A stretch of 51,078 nt of DNA from Candidatus Poribacteria bacterium (lineage in GTDB: Bacteria; Poribacteria; WGA-4E; WGA-3G). The position numbers and the translations under genes were made by a program. Shown piece after piece: positions 35,904-44,972 of the stretch (position 1 is the stretch's first letter; every line of letters begins with the position of its first letter). Below the pieces are notes generated by a model. That model was not told where the DNA came from and did no database searches. It saw only the letters and a program-made list of their open reading frames with translations. The DNA lies in the NCBI GenBank assembly GCA_022821965.1, contig JAJECN010000062.1, positions 1 to 51,078 on the forward strand, read 5' to 3'.

Positions 35904-36608
35904 GTGTTAATTGATGTAAAAGATCTGACGAAAGTCTATCAAATGGGCGATGTGCAGGTGCATGCCTTACGAGGTGTGAGTTTCAGCATAACACAAGGTG
36001 AATTCATCGCGATTATGGGACCTTCCGGTTCCGGTAAATCAACGATGATGGATATTCTCGGATGTCTCGCGACACCGACATCGGGTGAGTACTACCTTGA
36101 AGGTGAAGAAGTCGGAAAACTTTCTGATAATCGTCTGGCGGACATTCGGAATAAGAAGATCGGATTTGTATTCCAATCGTTCAACCTACTACCACGAACC
36201 AGTGCGCTCAACAATGTTGAATTACCGCTTATTTACTCTGGCTTAGGGAGAAAAGAGCGGAAACGCCGTGCCTTTGAATCTTTGGAAGCTGTCGGTTTAG
36301 CAGACCGGGTTGATCACAAATCGACCGAGTTGTCTGGTGGACAGATTCAGCGTGTCGCAATTGCCCGTGCTTTGGTCAATAAGCCTTCAATGATCTTCGC
36401 TGATGAACCTACAGGGAACTTGGATACGCGTTCCGGTACCGAAATCATGGCAATTTTCAACCGCCTGAACGAGGAAGGGAATACCATCATCATGGTGACA
36501 CACGAGGCTGAAGTCGCTGAACACGCCAAACGTGTCCTCCACATTCGTGACGGTTTGATCGAGCGAGATGTTAGGCAAAATGGAAACGGAGAAGTTGCCG
36601 CTGACTAA
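35904..36608 (+). CDS. ABC transporter ATP-binding protein, MacB/LolD type
   Basis: A 234-residue ABC ATPase: Walker [10 protein letters not shown] at 39-47, Q-loop [22 protein letters not shown], signature [15 protein letters not shown], Walker [13 protein letters not shown] and the switch [11 protein letters not shown]. It resembles the LolD/MacB ATPases, which pair with FtsX-type permeases. The start is GTG at 35904 with AGGAGG seven bases upstream. The neighbouring TolC and HlyD genes suggest it energises a MacAB-TolC type exporter, but no permease gene follows; the next gene is a protease-like protein. The permease must lie elsewhere or be supplied by another system. Confidence 0.9.
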   Translation: MLIDVKDLTKVYQMGDVQVHALRGVSFSITQGEFIAIMGPSGSGKSTMMDILGCLATPTSGEYYLEGEEVGKLSDNRLADIRNKKIGFVFQSFNLLPRTSALNNVELPLIYSGLGRKERKRRAFESLEAVGLADRVDHKSTELSGGQIQRVAIARALVNKPSMIFADEPTGNLDTRSGTEIMAIFNRLNEEGNTIIMVTHEAEVAEHAKRVLHIRDGLIERDVRQNGNGEVAAD

Positions 36609-36624
36609 TTGAGGAGAAACCTGT

Positions 36625-38502
36625 ATGAAAAAGAGTTCCCTTTTTAGCCTTGTTGTGTTCTGTGTTGCCATCTGTCATGTCCAAGCACAGATTAAGTGGA
36701 ACGCAGCGAAGTTCATGCCTTTGTCTGAAGTAAAACTTGGCATGAAAGGGAAAGGTTACACCGTCTTTTCTGGGGTGACTGTTGAGCCGTTTGATTTTGA
36801 GGTTGTGAGTATTCAGCACAACCGTTACCCGCGTCAGCATATCATCTGGGCAAAGGGACTTAGTGAGAACTTTAAGCGAACCGGTTCTGCTGGTGGGATG
36901 AGTGGGAGTCCTGTTTATATTGACGGACGGCTTGTTGGCGCACTCGCTCGGAGCCATCGAGATCAGCGCAGGTATGGCAATATTTTTGGAATAACGCCTA
37001 TTGAATTAATGGTAGAGGTTACTGAGCGTGGCATGCATCCTAATTTGGCTTATCAAGGAACCCAGATTTTTCAACTTGATACAGGGATTGCGACGGAGGG
37101 TATTGATACTGTTCCTTCCTTCTTCACTCGGATTAGTGACGGGCACGGACAACATTCCTTTGATAAGAATATAGAAGGACAGTCGCGAAGACAAGACATT
37201 CCTACGTTTAAAGACTCGGATAGGCTTGCTATTCCTATTACGCTTCCCGGAATTGATTCAGAAGCGATGCGTTTCTACAAACCGCTTTTTGATAGGCTGA
37301 ATCTAATACCTTTAGAAGCAGCTGGTGGAGGGAGTCCTATCAAGAAGACTCCACTTGAAGCGGGACAAACAGTTGGTGTCGCGTCCGCCCGTGGTGATTA
37401 TGATGCTTTCGGTTTTGGAACTATCACTTATATTGATGGTGACCAATTCATTGCTTATGGGCACGCGAGAAACGATGAAGGGCATATCAATCTACCCGCC
37501 TCGGGTGGCTATGTCCATCATATCGTACCAGCTCGGTATAGGTCTTACAAAGTTGCTTCCGCTACACAAGCGATCGGCACCTTAGTGCAGGATAGAGATG
37601 CGGCTATCGCTGGCAACATCGGAGAGCATCCGAGTTACATCCCCATAACACTCAATATGGAAACGAGCGATGGGAAACGACATGATCTGTTTTACGAGGT
37701 CATTCGGCATCGCAGTGTTTCTCCACTTTACGCCGAGCTTGGAACGGCATATCTCATTGAGGCATTTGACTTTGCCTCTGCCGAGCATACACTGACTATT
37801 GATGCCAAATTTATCTTGAAAGAGCATCCTGAACTCACCTCACGTGAGATTGTATCTAAGAACGTTTATTCTTCAAGTTTCCCCGCGTCCGGGGTTAGGC
37901 AAACGCTCAGGACACCTCTTCTACAATTGATCGGTAATTCCTATGCAAACGTTGAAGTAGAGGCGATAAATCTTAACCTGAAGCTTGAATCGAAACGCCG
38001 AAACGCTGTGATTGAGAGCCTTCGGGTTGATCGGCAACGCTATCGTCCAGGTGAGACGGTTGAGGTCATATTGACATTGCGTCCCTACTTTGAGAAACCG
38101 ATAACGCAGCTTGGCACAATTACGATTCCAGACGATGCTCCTGACGGACTTATTACCCTCTTGGCAATGAACGCAACCGCAGACGAGAAATGGCGACGCT
38201 CACGTGCTCCACTTAACTTTCGTCCGAAAAACATTAATCAGCTCATTAAGATTTTGCAACACAATGAAAGTAATACAGATATTATCCTGGAGATCTTCGT
38301 TCTCCAGCCAGGATTGACAGTTCAGGGCGAGGAATTCTCCAGTTTACCAACCTCTGTAATGTCTGTAATGAACACAGGACAACAGGTCGGTGAAAGCGGA
38401 TACACTGAGGCTACTACGTTACACCGAAACAGGGTTCCAACAGACTATGTTATTTTCGGTAGTGGTGCGCTTGAGCTTGTTGTAGATAGCAACACCCCTT
38501 AA
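36625..38502 (+). CDS. SpoIVB-like peptidase S55 domain protein
   Basis: A 625-residue protein with a signal peptide (MKKSSLFSLVVFCVAICHVQAQ). Residues 32-130 contain LGMKGKGYTVFSGVTVEPFDFEVVSI, then GSAGGMSGSPVYIDGRLVGAL with GMSGSP at 91-96, the S55-type nucleophile serine loop (Ser93). A second block, GFGTITYIDGDQFIAYGHA at about 263-281, supplies a GH resembling the catalytic His region of SpoIVB. In SpoIVB the His block comes before the Ser; here the order is reversed. The C-terminal half (about 360-625) is beta-rich and of unknown role. It starts 16 bases after the ABC ATPase gene, within the export cluster, so it may process exported substrates or gate the machine. Confidence 0.75.
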   Translation: MKKSSLFSLVVFCVAICHVQAQIKWNAAKFMPLSEVKLGMKGKGYTVFSGVTVEPFDFEVVSIQHNRYPRQHIIWAKGLSENFKRTGSAGGMSGSPVYIDGRLVGALARSHRDQRRYGNIFGITPIELMVEVTERGMHPNLAYQGTQIFQLDTGIATEGIDTVPSFFTRISDGHGQHSFDKNIEGQSRRQDIPTFKDSDRLAIPITLPGIDSEAMRFYKPLFDRLNLIPLEAAGGGSPIKKTPLEAGQTVGVASARGDYDAFGFGTITYIDGDQFIAYGHARNDEGHINLPASGGYVHHIVPARYRSYKVASATQAIGTLVQDRDAAIAGNIGEHPSYIPITLNMETSDGKRHDLFYEVIRHRSVSPLYAELGTAYLIEAFDFASAEHTLTIDAKFILKEHPELTSREIVSKNVYSSSFPASGVRQTLRTPLLQLIGNSYANVEVEAINLNLKLESKRRNAVIESLRVDRQRYRPGETVEVILTLRPYFEKPITQLGTITIPDDAPDGLITLLAMNATADEKWRRSRAPLNFRPKNINQLIKILQHNESNTDIILEIFVLQPGLTVQGEEFSSLPTSVMSVMNTGQQVGESGYTEATTLHRNRVPTDYVIFGSGALELVVDSNTP

Positions 38503-38563
38503 ATAACCTTTGCCATTCTTTTTCATAACTACACCTACAACCCTAAACGAATCCAATACAACT

Positions 38564-39532
38564 ATGCACCACGTCAGAATTACGACCCCGTCTCGCCTAC
38601 ATTTTTCTCTGCTTGACTTGAACGGCGTATTGGGACGAATTGATGGTGGTTTTGGTCTCGCGATTGATGAACCCAATTTCCAAATCATTGCTGAACGGGC
38701 GACCGATATTCAGGTGTCATCTTCTGTCTATCATGACCGAGCTTGTGGGGTTATTGCGCGACTCCAAGAGACCTATCCTTTTCCTGGCATTAAATTGACA
38801 TTTGTGTCTGAAATCCCAATGCATTGTGGATTCGGGTCCGGGACACAACTCGCTCTGGGCATCGCACAGGCTGCCAATGTGCTGTATGAACTCGGATTGG
38901 ATGTGCAAGAGTTAGCAACGGCTGTTGGGCGTGGCGGCACTTCTGGTATCGGCGTTGCAGCGTTCGATGCGGGTGGATTCATCGTTGATGGTGGACATCG
39001 TTTCCCTGAACAGAAGGCATCATTTCTCCCCTCTTCTGCCGTTGGTGATATTCCGCCACCGCCAATTTTGCTCCGTTACTTGTTTCCAGAAGTGCCACTG
39101 TTAATTGTTGTACCGAATTGCTCGCGGATTTATGGCGATGAGGAAGTTGAGCTGTTTCGTACCCTCTGCCCACAACCGGAATGGACTGCCCAGAAACTTT
39201 CACACATCCTATTGATGCAGATACTTCCTGCCCTGGTTGAGGGAGATATACGCAGCTTTGGGAAAGCCTTAAATCAGATTCAAACGTTTGGATGGAAGCG
39301 GGTGGAAATTGACGCACAGGGTGCTGAATTACAATTGACGCTTGACTTCTTACAAGACAGCGGCGCGTTTGGGGCAGGCGTTAGCAGTTGGGGTGCAGCG
39401 ATTTGCGTGATAGGTGAGGATGTCAATAAATTAAAACAGGAGACTGAGGCGTTCCTAAAAACGCTTCCGGGTGGTGGGAACTGTTTTATTACGCAGGCGA
39501 ACAACGTTGGTGTCCACGTTGTGTCGGATTGA
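38564..39532 (+). CDS. Beta-ribofuranosylaminobenzene 5'-phosphate synthase-like GHMP-family protein
   Basis: A 322-residue protein starting MHHVRITTPSRLHFSLLDLNGVLGRIDGGFGLAID, the hallmark of beta-RFAP synthase, which makes the first committed intermediate of tetrahydromethanopterin synthesis from p-aminobenzoate and PRPP. The GHMP-type loop PMHCGFGSGTQLALGIA is at 87-103, and GRGGTSGIGVAAFDAGGFIVDGGH follows. Beta-RFAPS is typical of methanogens and of bacteria with tetrahydromethanopterin-linked C1 metabolism, but homologues of unknown role also occur. No other methanopterin gene is visible here, so function is tentative. The ATG at 38564 lacks a clear ribosome site; the frame extends upstream to a TTG with no conserved sequence. 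Confidence 0.75.
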   Translation: MHHVRITTPSRLHFSLLDLNGVLGRIDGGFGLAIDEPNFQIIAERATDIQVSSSVYHDRACGVIARLQETYPFPGIKLTFVSEIPMHCGFGSGTQLALGIAQAANVLYELGLDVQELATAVGRGGTSGIGVAAFDAGGFIVDGGHRFPEQKASFLPSSAVGDIPPPPILLRYLFPEVPLLIVVPNCSRIYGDEEVELFRTLCPQPEWTAQKLSHILLMQILPALVEGDIRSFGKALNQIQTFGWKRVEIDAQGAELQLTLDFLQDSGAFGAGVSSWGAAICVIGEDVNKLKQETEAFLKTLPGGGNCFITQANNVGVHVVSD

Positions 39533-39550
39533 GTGTGGGAATAAAAAAAT

Positions 39551-39572
39551 AGGCGGATGTCATCATCCGCCT
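39551..39572. terminator. Bidirectional terminator between convergent genes
   Basis: AGGCGGATG at 39551-39559 and CATCCGCCT at 39564-39572 form a perfect 9-base stem with a 4-base loop, with a run of A on the left and GTTTTCTTT on the right. It serves both the beta-RFAPS-like gene and nfuA. Confidence 0.88.
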
Positions 39573-39582
39573 GTTTTCTTTA

Positions 39583-40197
39583 CTATCCGTTGCTTGATGA
39601 ATAGTACGGATTCATTCCAGCTTCGTGATCGGTGGTATCGATCACACGTTTGATCTCCGGGAAGACTTCTTGAATCATCGCTTCAATACCGTGTTTGAGG
39701 GTAGCATTCGCCATGCCGCAGCCTTGGCAACCGCCTCCCATGTGAATGTACACAGCGTCATCTTCGACGTTCAAGAGTTCTATCTGTCCACCGTGTGCAG
39801 CAACGGCTGGGTTAATCCGTTCATCAATGAGCTTCTGTACCTCTTGTGCCTTTGGATTGTCCCACGTCGGCGTATTCGGATTCTCAATGTTGAATCCACT
39901 TGAATTCAGGTCGTCAACATAGTCAATCACAGCACCTTTAAGGTCAGGCGCACTTTCAGCATCGACAAGTACGTTGAAATTTTCACATTCAACAACAATG
40001 TCGCCTTCTTGTGCTTCAGTAGCTAAGCCAAGACTGTATTGGAAAGCAGTGGCAGTTCTGCCTTGGATACTAATGCGTAGTCCCTCCACTTCAACCTCTT
40101 CGGTTTCTATCACTGCTTGAATCTTCTCTTGTGCGGTTTCTGTGACTTCAAGCAAAGGGGCTTCGTCTCCCTTGAGCTTCTTCAAGAAATTCTTCAT
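39583..40197 (-). CDS. nfuA: NfuA-type iron-sulfur cluster carrier
   Basis: A 204-residue protein with the two domains of NfuA. The N-terminal part (residues 14-95) resembles an A-type (IscA/HesB) domain but lacks the cluster cysteines of a working IscA, which is normal in NfuA. The C-terminal Nfu domain (116-190) has LIDERINPAVAAHGGQIELL and the cluster-binding GGCQGCGMA with Cys157 and Cys160, followed by KHGIEAMIQEVFPEI. NfuA carries [4Fe-4S] clusters to target proteins. GGAAGG lies upstream of the ATG. It is 22 bases downstream of the sigma factor gene and probably in the same transcript. Confidence 0.9.
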   Translation of the reverse strand: MKNFLKKLKGDEAPLLEVTETAQEKIQAVIETEEVEVEGLRISIQGRTATAFQYSLGLATEAQEGDIVVECENFNVLVDAESAPDLKGAVIDYVDDLNSSGFNIENPNTPTWDNPKAQEVQKLIDERINPAVAAHGGQIELLNVEDDAVYIHMGGGCQGCGMANATLKHGIEAMIQEVFPEIKRVIDTTDHEAGMNPYYSSSNG

Positions 40198-40219
40198 AAT
40201 TGCCTTCCATAAGTAGTGT

Positions 40220-41500
40220 CTATGCGGCAGTTTTTCCTACCCAAGATTGATCCGATCGAAATTCTCCCATTTCGTCGTAAAGGTCATGCAACCGCTTGAT
40301 TGCGTCTATTTCGAGTTGTCTGACGCGTTCTCGGGTAACTTTCAGGGCAACACCAATTTCGCGGAGTGTTTTCCGTTCTCCATCTTCGAGTCCAAAGCGC
40401 ATTTTCAGCACTCTCTGTTCTCGCTCAGGTAATCTTTTAAGAAATTGGGCGGTCAGATCTTTGTTAATTATTTCTGCGATCGGGCCGTCTTCTCCGCTGG
40501 TTGTTGGGTCTTCGATTAAATCACCTAATGTGGCGGCGGAGCGCTCATCGCTGAGTGGTAAATCCATTGAAATAGCGTCAGCGTTGAACGTTAAAATTTC
40601 CTCAACCTGTTTTACTGTCAGGTCTAAGGCTTCCGCTATTTCCTCACGCCGTGGTTCGCGTTGCAGTTCTTGGCACAATGTCGCATAAACAGCATCGAAC
40701 TTATTCATCTTCGCAACCACGTAAGAAGGCAATCGAATCGAGCGGGAGAAATTGTCGAGCGTACGCATAATTGCCTGTTTAATCCACCAGATAGCGTACG
40801 TACTGAATTTAAAACCCTTCTGGTAATCGAACTTACTTGCTGCTTTAATCAGTCCAATGTTTCCCTCTTGAATCAGATCTTCAAGTGGGACGTTGTGCCC
40901 CTGGTATTTGACGGCAATAGAAATAACAAGTCGTAGGTTCGCTTGAACGAGTTCATCTCGTGCTTTTCGTGCTTCGCCTTCCGCGGCTTCAATCCGTTTC
41001 GCCAGTAACTCTTTCTCTTTACTGGATAATGAATTCACTTTCACGAGTGCTTTTAGTAGTTCATCTACGAGTGCTTTCCGTGCTTCACATCTGCCAGCTT
41101 CAATCTGTTCCGCCAGTAGCTCTTTCTTCTCGCGAACTAATAAATCTACTTTCACGAGTGCTTCCAGTAGTTCATCTAATACTTTGGCTTCCGCGGCTTC
41201 AATTTGCTTGACCAGTAGCTCTTTCTTCTCGCGAACTAATAAATCTGCTTTCACGGATGCTTCCAGTAGTTCATCTAATGCTTTGGCTTCCGCGGCTTCA
41301 ATCCGTTTTGCCAATTCAACTTCTTCCTCACGCGTTAAAAGACGGTGTCCAGCTACACTCCGAAGCCAACTCGTTAAAGCACTCTGATCACTTCCTTTGT
41401 AACTCTCCGAGGGCTCTGTTTCATCTGCTGGATATGATGCGTCCATGTAAGGATCAACACTTTCAATACTTGCTGTTTCACCGAAAAACTCGGCTTCCAT
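40220..41500 (-). CDS. rpoD: RpoD-family sigma factor with a repeat insertion
   Basis: A 426-residue sigma-70-type factor. Regions 2 (about 181-250: [56 protein letters not shown]), 3 (257-330) and 4 (355-415, ending [27 protein letters not shown]) are all intact. Region 1.2 is recognisable ([30 protein letters not shown]), but instead of running straight on into region 2 it is interrupted by about four copies of a 33-37 residue helical unit ([31 protein letters not shown]), about 110 extra residues. Region 1.1 is short. AGGAG precedes the ATG. It is probably a primary or group 2 sigma; the insertion is discussed in the findings. Confidence 0.85.
   Translation of the reverse strand: MEAEFFGETASIESVDPYMDASYPADETEPSESYKGSDQSALTSWLRSVAGHRLLTREEEVELAKRIEAAEAKALDELLEASVKADLLVREKKELLVKQIEAAEAKVLDELLEALVKVDLLVREKKELLAEQIEAGRCEARKALVDELLKALVKVNSLSSKEKELLAKRIEAAEGEARKARDELVQANLRLVISIAVKYQGHNVPLEDLIQEGNIGLIKAASKFDYQKGFKFSTYAIWWIKQAIMRTLDNFSRSIRLPSYVVAKMNKFDAVYATLCQELQREPRREEIAEALDLTVKQVEEILTFNADAISMDLPLSDERSAATLGDLIEDPTTSGEDGPIAEIINKDLTAQFLKRLPEREQRVLKMRFGLEDGERKTLREIGVALKVTRERVRQLEIDAIKRLHDLYDEMGEFRSDQSWVGKTAA
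40970..41317 (-). repeat. Tandem in-frame repeat inside the sigma factor gene
   Basis: About four direct repeats of 99 bases (one unit longer) within the coding sequence. The block TCTTTCTTCT begins at 41121 and again at 41220, 99 bases apart, and the flanking 60 or so bases also match with few changes. The reading frame is kept, giving units such as [19 protein letters not shown] and [20 protein letters not shown]. Confidence 0.85.
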
Positions 41501-41550
41501 CGTTCTCCTCTCCTTAAATATGAGATTCTAATAAATAAACACAAGAGTTA

Positions 41551-41580
41551 ATGATACATTATGTTAAAACGTTTTGTCAA
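41551..41580 (-). promoter_or_regulatory. Sigma-70-type promoter for the sigma factor gene
   Basis: On the minus strand, TTGACA (plus-strand positions 41575-41580) and TATCAT (41551-41556) are 18 bases apart, about 50 bases upstream of the start codon. The surrounding region 41501-41758 is strongly AT-rich with no gene. Confidence 0.6.
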
Positions 41581-41758
41581 GTAAAATGTTTAAAAAAAAG
41601 TAAAATTTCCCCATAAAATCTAACAAACAAGGCATTTTAACAAATTTTCCCCTTAAAAAACAACATAAAAACGTAATTATACCGTCATACCTCGGAAGAA
41701 ATCGTCCGAAGCAATCCTATTTATTGGAATAAAACGTTACCGCTTCCCGTGAAATGTA

Positions 41759-42253
41759 TTATGTCGCATGTCCAATCAGTAGTACTGCTGCTGGAAGTGA
41801 GGTCGATGCCGTCTTTTCAAATGCTCTCTGAATACACGGAATATCCGCGTCTGTTTCCAGCATTTCATAAGGTAGGTTCCACGCTTTCAATGTAGGTTCA
41901 AGGAAGGTCGCAACAGAATCGATCCATTGTCCATCTTCATCTCGGTTGTGATACCCCCGATACCCGATGAATACCACTACCGGCACCCGCATATTGACGA
42001 CAGTCCCGCGGATAGCATCGCCTGATTCTAAAAATCCGGTATTTTGGATGATGATAGTGGGTCTTTTGCCGCCGACGTACAACCCTGATGCAATCGCAAA
42101 TGCTTCCCCTTCGCGGGTTACCGTGATAACCTCAATTCCCGGTTCTGCCCGTAAAAGTTCATAAATCCGGGCACTTCCGTTGTCTGGAACGCCTACAGCG
42201 TGCGTGATTTCCTGTTTTTTTAGTTCATTTACAATCTTCTGTGCTGATGCCAA
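41759..42253 (-). CDS. Sulfopyruvate decarboxylase alpha-subunit-like TPP-binding protein
   Basis: A 164-residue protein matching only the N-terminal (Pyr-type) domain of thiamine-pyrophosphate enzymes: AVGVPDNGSARIYELL, ITVTREGEAFAIASGLYVGGKRPTIIIQNTGF and MRVPVVVFIGYRG. The conserved Glu for the TPP aminopyrimidine is in TREGEA. This split architecture, with a short alpha subunit, is seen in sulfopyruvate decarboxylase (ComD of coenzyme M synthesis) and in phosphonopyruvate decarboxylase-like pairs. No beta subunit with the PP domain is in the window. The start is TTG at 42253, with AGGGG seven bases upstream. It sits between the sigma factor and acs with no obvious operon partner. Confidence 0.75.
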   Translation of the reverse strand: MASAQKIVNELKKQEITHAVGVPDNGSARIYELLRAEPGIEVITVTREGEAFAIASGLYVGGKRPTIIIQNTGFLESGDAIRGTVVNMRVPVVVFIGYRGYHNRDEDGQWIDSVATFLEPTLKAWNLPYEMLETDADIPCIQRAFEKTASTSLPAAVLLIGHAT

Positions 42254-42326
42254 TTTGTACCCCTACTTCTTGTAAATTTAATGCACAATGAATTACGCGA
42301 CTACGAACCCAACTGCTTTAAGGAAT

Positions 42327-42401
42327 AGTTATCAGTTAAGAAATATGCTGTGGCAGTTACAGAATACGACGCTGCCACAAGAAGTCTCTTAACTGATAAC
42401 T
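42327..42401. repeat. Long nested inverted repeat downstream of acs
   Basis: AGTTATCAGTTAAGA at 42327-42341 pairs perfectly with TCTTAACTGATAACT at 42387-42401, and an inner TGTGGCAG/CTGCCACA pair (42349-42356 and 42372-42379) continues the stem. It could be a small transposable element remnant or an end-of-transcript hairpin for acs. Confidence 0.75.
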
Positions 42402-42433
42402 CTCACTGCAAGGAAAACCAACTGAAAACTATT

Positions 42434-44377
42434 CTACCGTCTACCTTCTACGAGAGCATCCACAACTGTGGGGTCGGCGAGGGTTGAAGTATCACCGAGT
42501 TCAGAGATGTCGCCTTCAGCAATTTTGCGGAGGATACGTCGCATAATCTTACCCGACCTCGTCTTCGGCAGTGCGGGTGTAAACTGGATCTTGTCCGGTG
42601 TTGCGATAGGTCCAATCTGTTGTCGGACTGCCTGTTTGATGCCTGTTTCTACATCGTCAGATGCGGATTCACCTGTCATGAGGGTAACATACGCGTAGAT
42701 ACCTTGTCCCTTGATGTCGTGTGGGTAACCAACAACCGCTGCTTCCGCCACCGCCGCGTGTTGACCAATTGCGCCTTCAACCTCTGCTGTCCCTAAACGG
42801 TGTCCAGAAACATTCAGAACATCGTCCACGCGCCCTGTAATCCAGTAGTAACCATCTTCATCGCGTAGCACCCCATCACCCGTCATATAGTAGCCCGGGA
42901 ATCGACGAAAATAGGTATCTAAAAACCGCTCATGGTCCCCGTAAACAGTGCGCATGATACCGGGCCACGCTGTTTTAATACACAGATAACCCGTCGCTGG
43001 GTTGCCTTCAACCTCATTCCCCTCCTCATCTAATATCACCGGCTCAATGCCGAAAAACGGAAACGTCGCCGAACCGGGTTTCAGTGGTGTTGCAGCAGGT
43101 AGAGGAGTCATTAGAATCCCACCCGTTTCGGTCTGCCACCATGTATCCACGATTGGGCACCGTTTCTCACCGACGATGTTGTAGTACCACAACCACTCCG
43201 GCTCTTTAATCGGTTCACCCACTGTGCCGAGCAACCTAAGCGTAGATCTGTCATACTTCTCGACCCATGAGTCCCCCTCCTTCATCAAAGCACGTAGAGC
43301 CGTTGGGGCGGTGTAAAAGATGTTAATGTTATGCTTCTCGACGACTTGCCAAAATCGTCCGAAGTCTGGATAGTTTGGTACACCTTCAAACATGATGCTA
43401 ACCGCACGATTGGCAAGGGGACCATAGATAATGTAAGAGTGTCCGGTAATCCAACCGATATCGGCGGTACACCAATAGACGTCACCTTCGTGATAATCGA
43501 AGACCTGTTGATGCGTATAAGATGTATAAACGAGATAGCCACCAGTCGTATGTAAAACGCCCTTCGGTTTTCCCGTTGAACCAGAGGTATACAGAATAAA
43601 GAGCGGATCTTCCGCATTCATCACTGTTGGTTCGCATTCTGCGTCAGCATCTGCCATCGTTTCATGCCACCAGATATCGCGTGAGGCATCAAAATCGACT
43701 GCATCTCCAGTGCGTTCCACGACGACCACCTTTTCAATAGAGGGGCATTCTGCCACAGCGGCATCTGCATTTGCCTTCATCGGTATATCGCTACGCGGAC
43801 CCCGCATTGCAGTGTCCTGTGTTATAAGCATTTTACATGCCGAGTCATTAATCCTGTCTCGGAGGGATTCGGCTGAAAAAGCACCGAAGACGATGGAGTG
43901 AACAGCACCGATCCTGGCACACGCCAGCATTGCAATCGCCAGCTCTGGGACCATCTGTAGATAAATGCAGACACGATCACCTTTTTCAATGCCTTGCGCT
44001 TTTAACACATTTGCAAACTTTTTGACTTCGGCGAGGAGTTCGCTGAAACTGAACGTCTTATCTTCGGATGGGTCATTTCCCTCCCAAATAATAGCGGTTG
44101 CATCACCGTGTCCAGCTTCTACATGTCGATCGAGGCAGTTATAGCAAGCGTTTAGTGTGCCACCCTCAAACCATTTAATCTCAGCGTTAACAAAGTCGTA
44201 ATTGCTAACCGTATCCCATTTCTGATACCACGTCAACCGTTCCGCAACCGTTGCCCAGAACGCTTCCGGGTCTTGAATGGATTCGGCGTATTGTGTCTGA
44301 TATGTGTCCAGACTGTTGACGTGCGCGTTATCGATTGGATAAGCAGTTTCTACCGGTGAAAAAATATTGTTAGCCAT
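42434..44377 (-). CDS. acs: Acetyl-CoA synthetase
   Basis: A 647-residue AMP-forming acetate-CoA ligase. Motifs include the P-loop-like [15 protein letters not shown], the adenylate site [11 protein letters not shown]-type segment ([18 protein letters not shown]), [36 protein letters not shown] and the C-terminal [19 protein letters not shown] whose lysine is regulated by acetylation in other bacteria. It activates acetate for central metabolism. The length and motifs are typical and nothing is missing. A GGAG lies shortly before the ATG. Upstream, 44378-44460 contains no clear regulator site. Confidence 0.95.
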   Translation of the reverse strand: MANNIFSPVETAYPIDNAHVNSLDTYQTQYAESIQDPEAFWATVAERLTWYQKWDTVSNYDFVNAEIKWFEGGTLNACYNCLDRHVEAGHGDATAIIWEGNDPSEDKTFSFSELLAEVKKFANVLKAQGIEKGDRVCIYLQMVPELAIAMLACARIGAVHSIVFGAFSAESLRDRINDSACKMLITQDTAMRGPRSDIPMKANADAAVAECPSIEKVVVVERTGDAVDFDASRDIWWHETMADADAECEPTVMNAEDPLFILYTSGSTGKPKGVLHTTGGYLVYTSYTHQQVFDYHEGDVYWCTADIGWITGHSYIIYGPLANRAVSIMFEGVPNYPDFGRFWQVVEKHNINIFYTAPTALRALMKEGDSWVEKYDRSTLRLLGTVGEPIKEPEWLWYYNIVGEKRCPIVDTWWQTETGGILMTPLPAATPLKPGSATFPFFGIEPVILDEEGNEVEGNPATGYLCIKTAWPGIMRTVYGDHERFLDTYFRRFPGYYMTGDGVLRDEDGYYWITGRVDDVLNVSGHRLGTAEVEGAIGQHAAVAEAAVVGYPHDIKGQGIYAYVTLMTGESASDDVETGIKQAVRQQIGPIATPDKIQFTPALPKTRSGKIMRRILRKIAEGDISELGDTSTLADPTVVDALVEGRR

Positions 44378-44515
44378 TTTATATTTTCATCTCCTCTACA
44401 AATCAATCTCCAGTTCTCAAAATGTCTTTACAAGTTGTATAGAACATATTTTATTGCAAAACGGTGATCATGTCAACAGCAATTATCTGAGTAATTCCGA
44501 AATTGCAAATATACC

Positions 44516-44545
44516 TTGCGTTTCCAATAGAAAATGAAGTATAAT
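44516..44545 (+). promoter_or_regulatory. Promoter for the antitoxin-like gene
   Basis: TATAAT at 44540-44545 with a weak TTGCGT -35 at 44516-44521 (18-base spacing). It lies about 22 bases before the antitoxin ATG and is probably also the promoter for the NACHT gene downstream. Confidence 0.45.
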
Positions 44546-44567
44546 TACCAATCGAGGAGACACATCA

Positions 44568-44921
44568 ATGAGAGAAATGGGGAACTGGCGCGAGTATCAA
44601 ATTAGAAGACTTGCTAATGATCGGGAGGCAGCGATTGACTATCTCCAATTGACCTTAGAGGAATACCATGCTGATGGCGATCTGGCCTTCTTCCTGAAGG
44701 AGCTTCGGTTCTTTATAGAATCACAAGGCGGAGTTGTTGAAATTTGCAAACGAATTGGTATTGATACCGAAACGCTTTTAAATATGTTCTCTAATGAGGA
44801 TGCTACACAATTATTGGATACGTTCAGCTCTTTGTTGAACGCGCTTAAGCACCCTCCGGTGATTGAAGATGCACACGCTAAGCATCTGGCACCTGCGAAA
44901 CAGATTCCAACCAGTCAATAG
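44568..44921 (+). CDS. HigA-like antitoxin / HTH protein, possibly orphan
   Basis: A 117-residue protein matching the probable addiction module antidote family (an XRE/HigA relative): LANDREAAIDYLQLTLEEYHADGD, FFLKELRFFIESQGGVVEICKRIGIDTETLLNMFSNED and LDTFSSLLNAL, with the HTH in the middle third. Usually such a gene follows a RelE-type toxin gene, but there is none on either side here. Its last residues (KQIPTSQ) are encoded by a copy of a sequence found again at 47495-47570, so the 3' end seems to have been fused to that sequence during a rearrangement. It may autoregulate, as related antitoxins do. GAGGAG lies upstream of the ATG. Confidence 0.75.
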   Translation: MREMGNWREYQIRRLANDREAAIDYLQLTLEEYHADGDLAFFLKELRFFIESQGGVVEICKRIGIDTETLLNMFSNEDATQLLDTFSSLLNALKHPPVIEDAHAKHLAPAKQIPTSQ

Positions 44922-44972
44922 CAGTTTGTTCATCCTTTTCAATGGCGATTTCCACTGCTCGCTTTGCACATT
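44897..44972. repeat. Direct repeat copy 1 flanking the NACHT gene
   Basis: Positions 44897-44972 match 47495-47570 with about 8 mismatches in 76 bases, same orientation. The matched sequence is the 3' end of the gene at 47491 (minus strand), so this copy is a truncated gene end lying beyond the antitoxin. Together the two copies bracket the NACHT gene. Confidence 0.85.

Noticed and set aside
35904-38502. Idea that the S55 gene encodes the missing permease
   Set aside because: It has a signal peptide, no multiple membrane helices and an S55 serine loop, so it is not an FtsX-type permease.
40970-41317. Regular 99-base repeats, considered as a CRISPR array
   Set aside because: Units are continuous coding repeats in the sigma factor frame without unique spacers.
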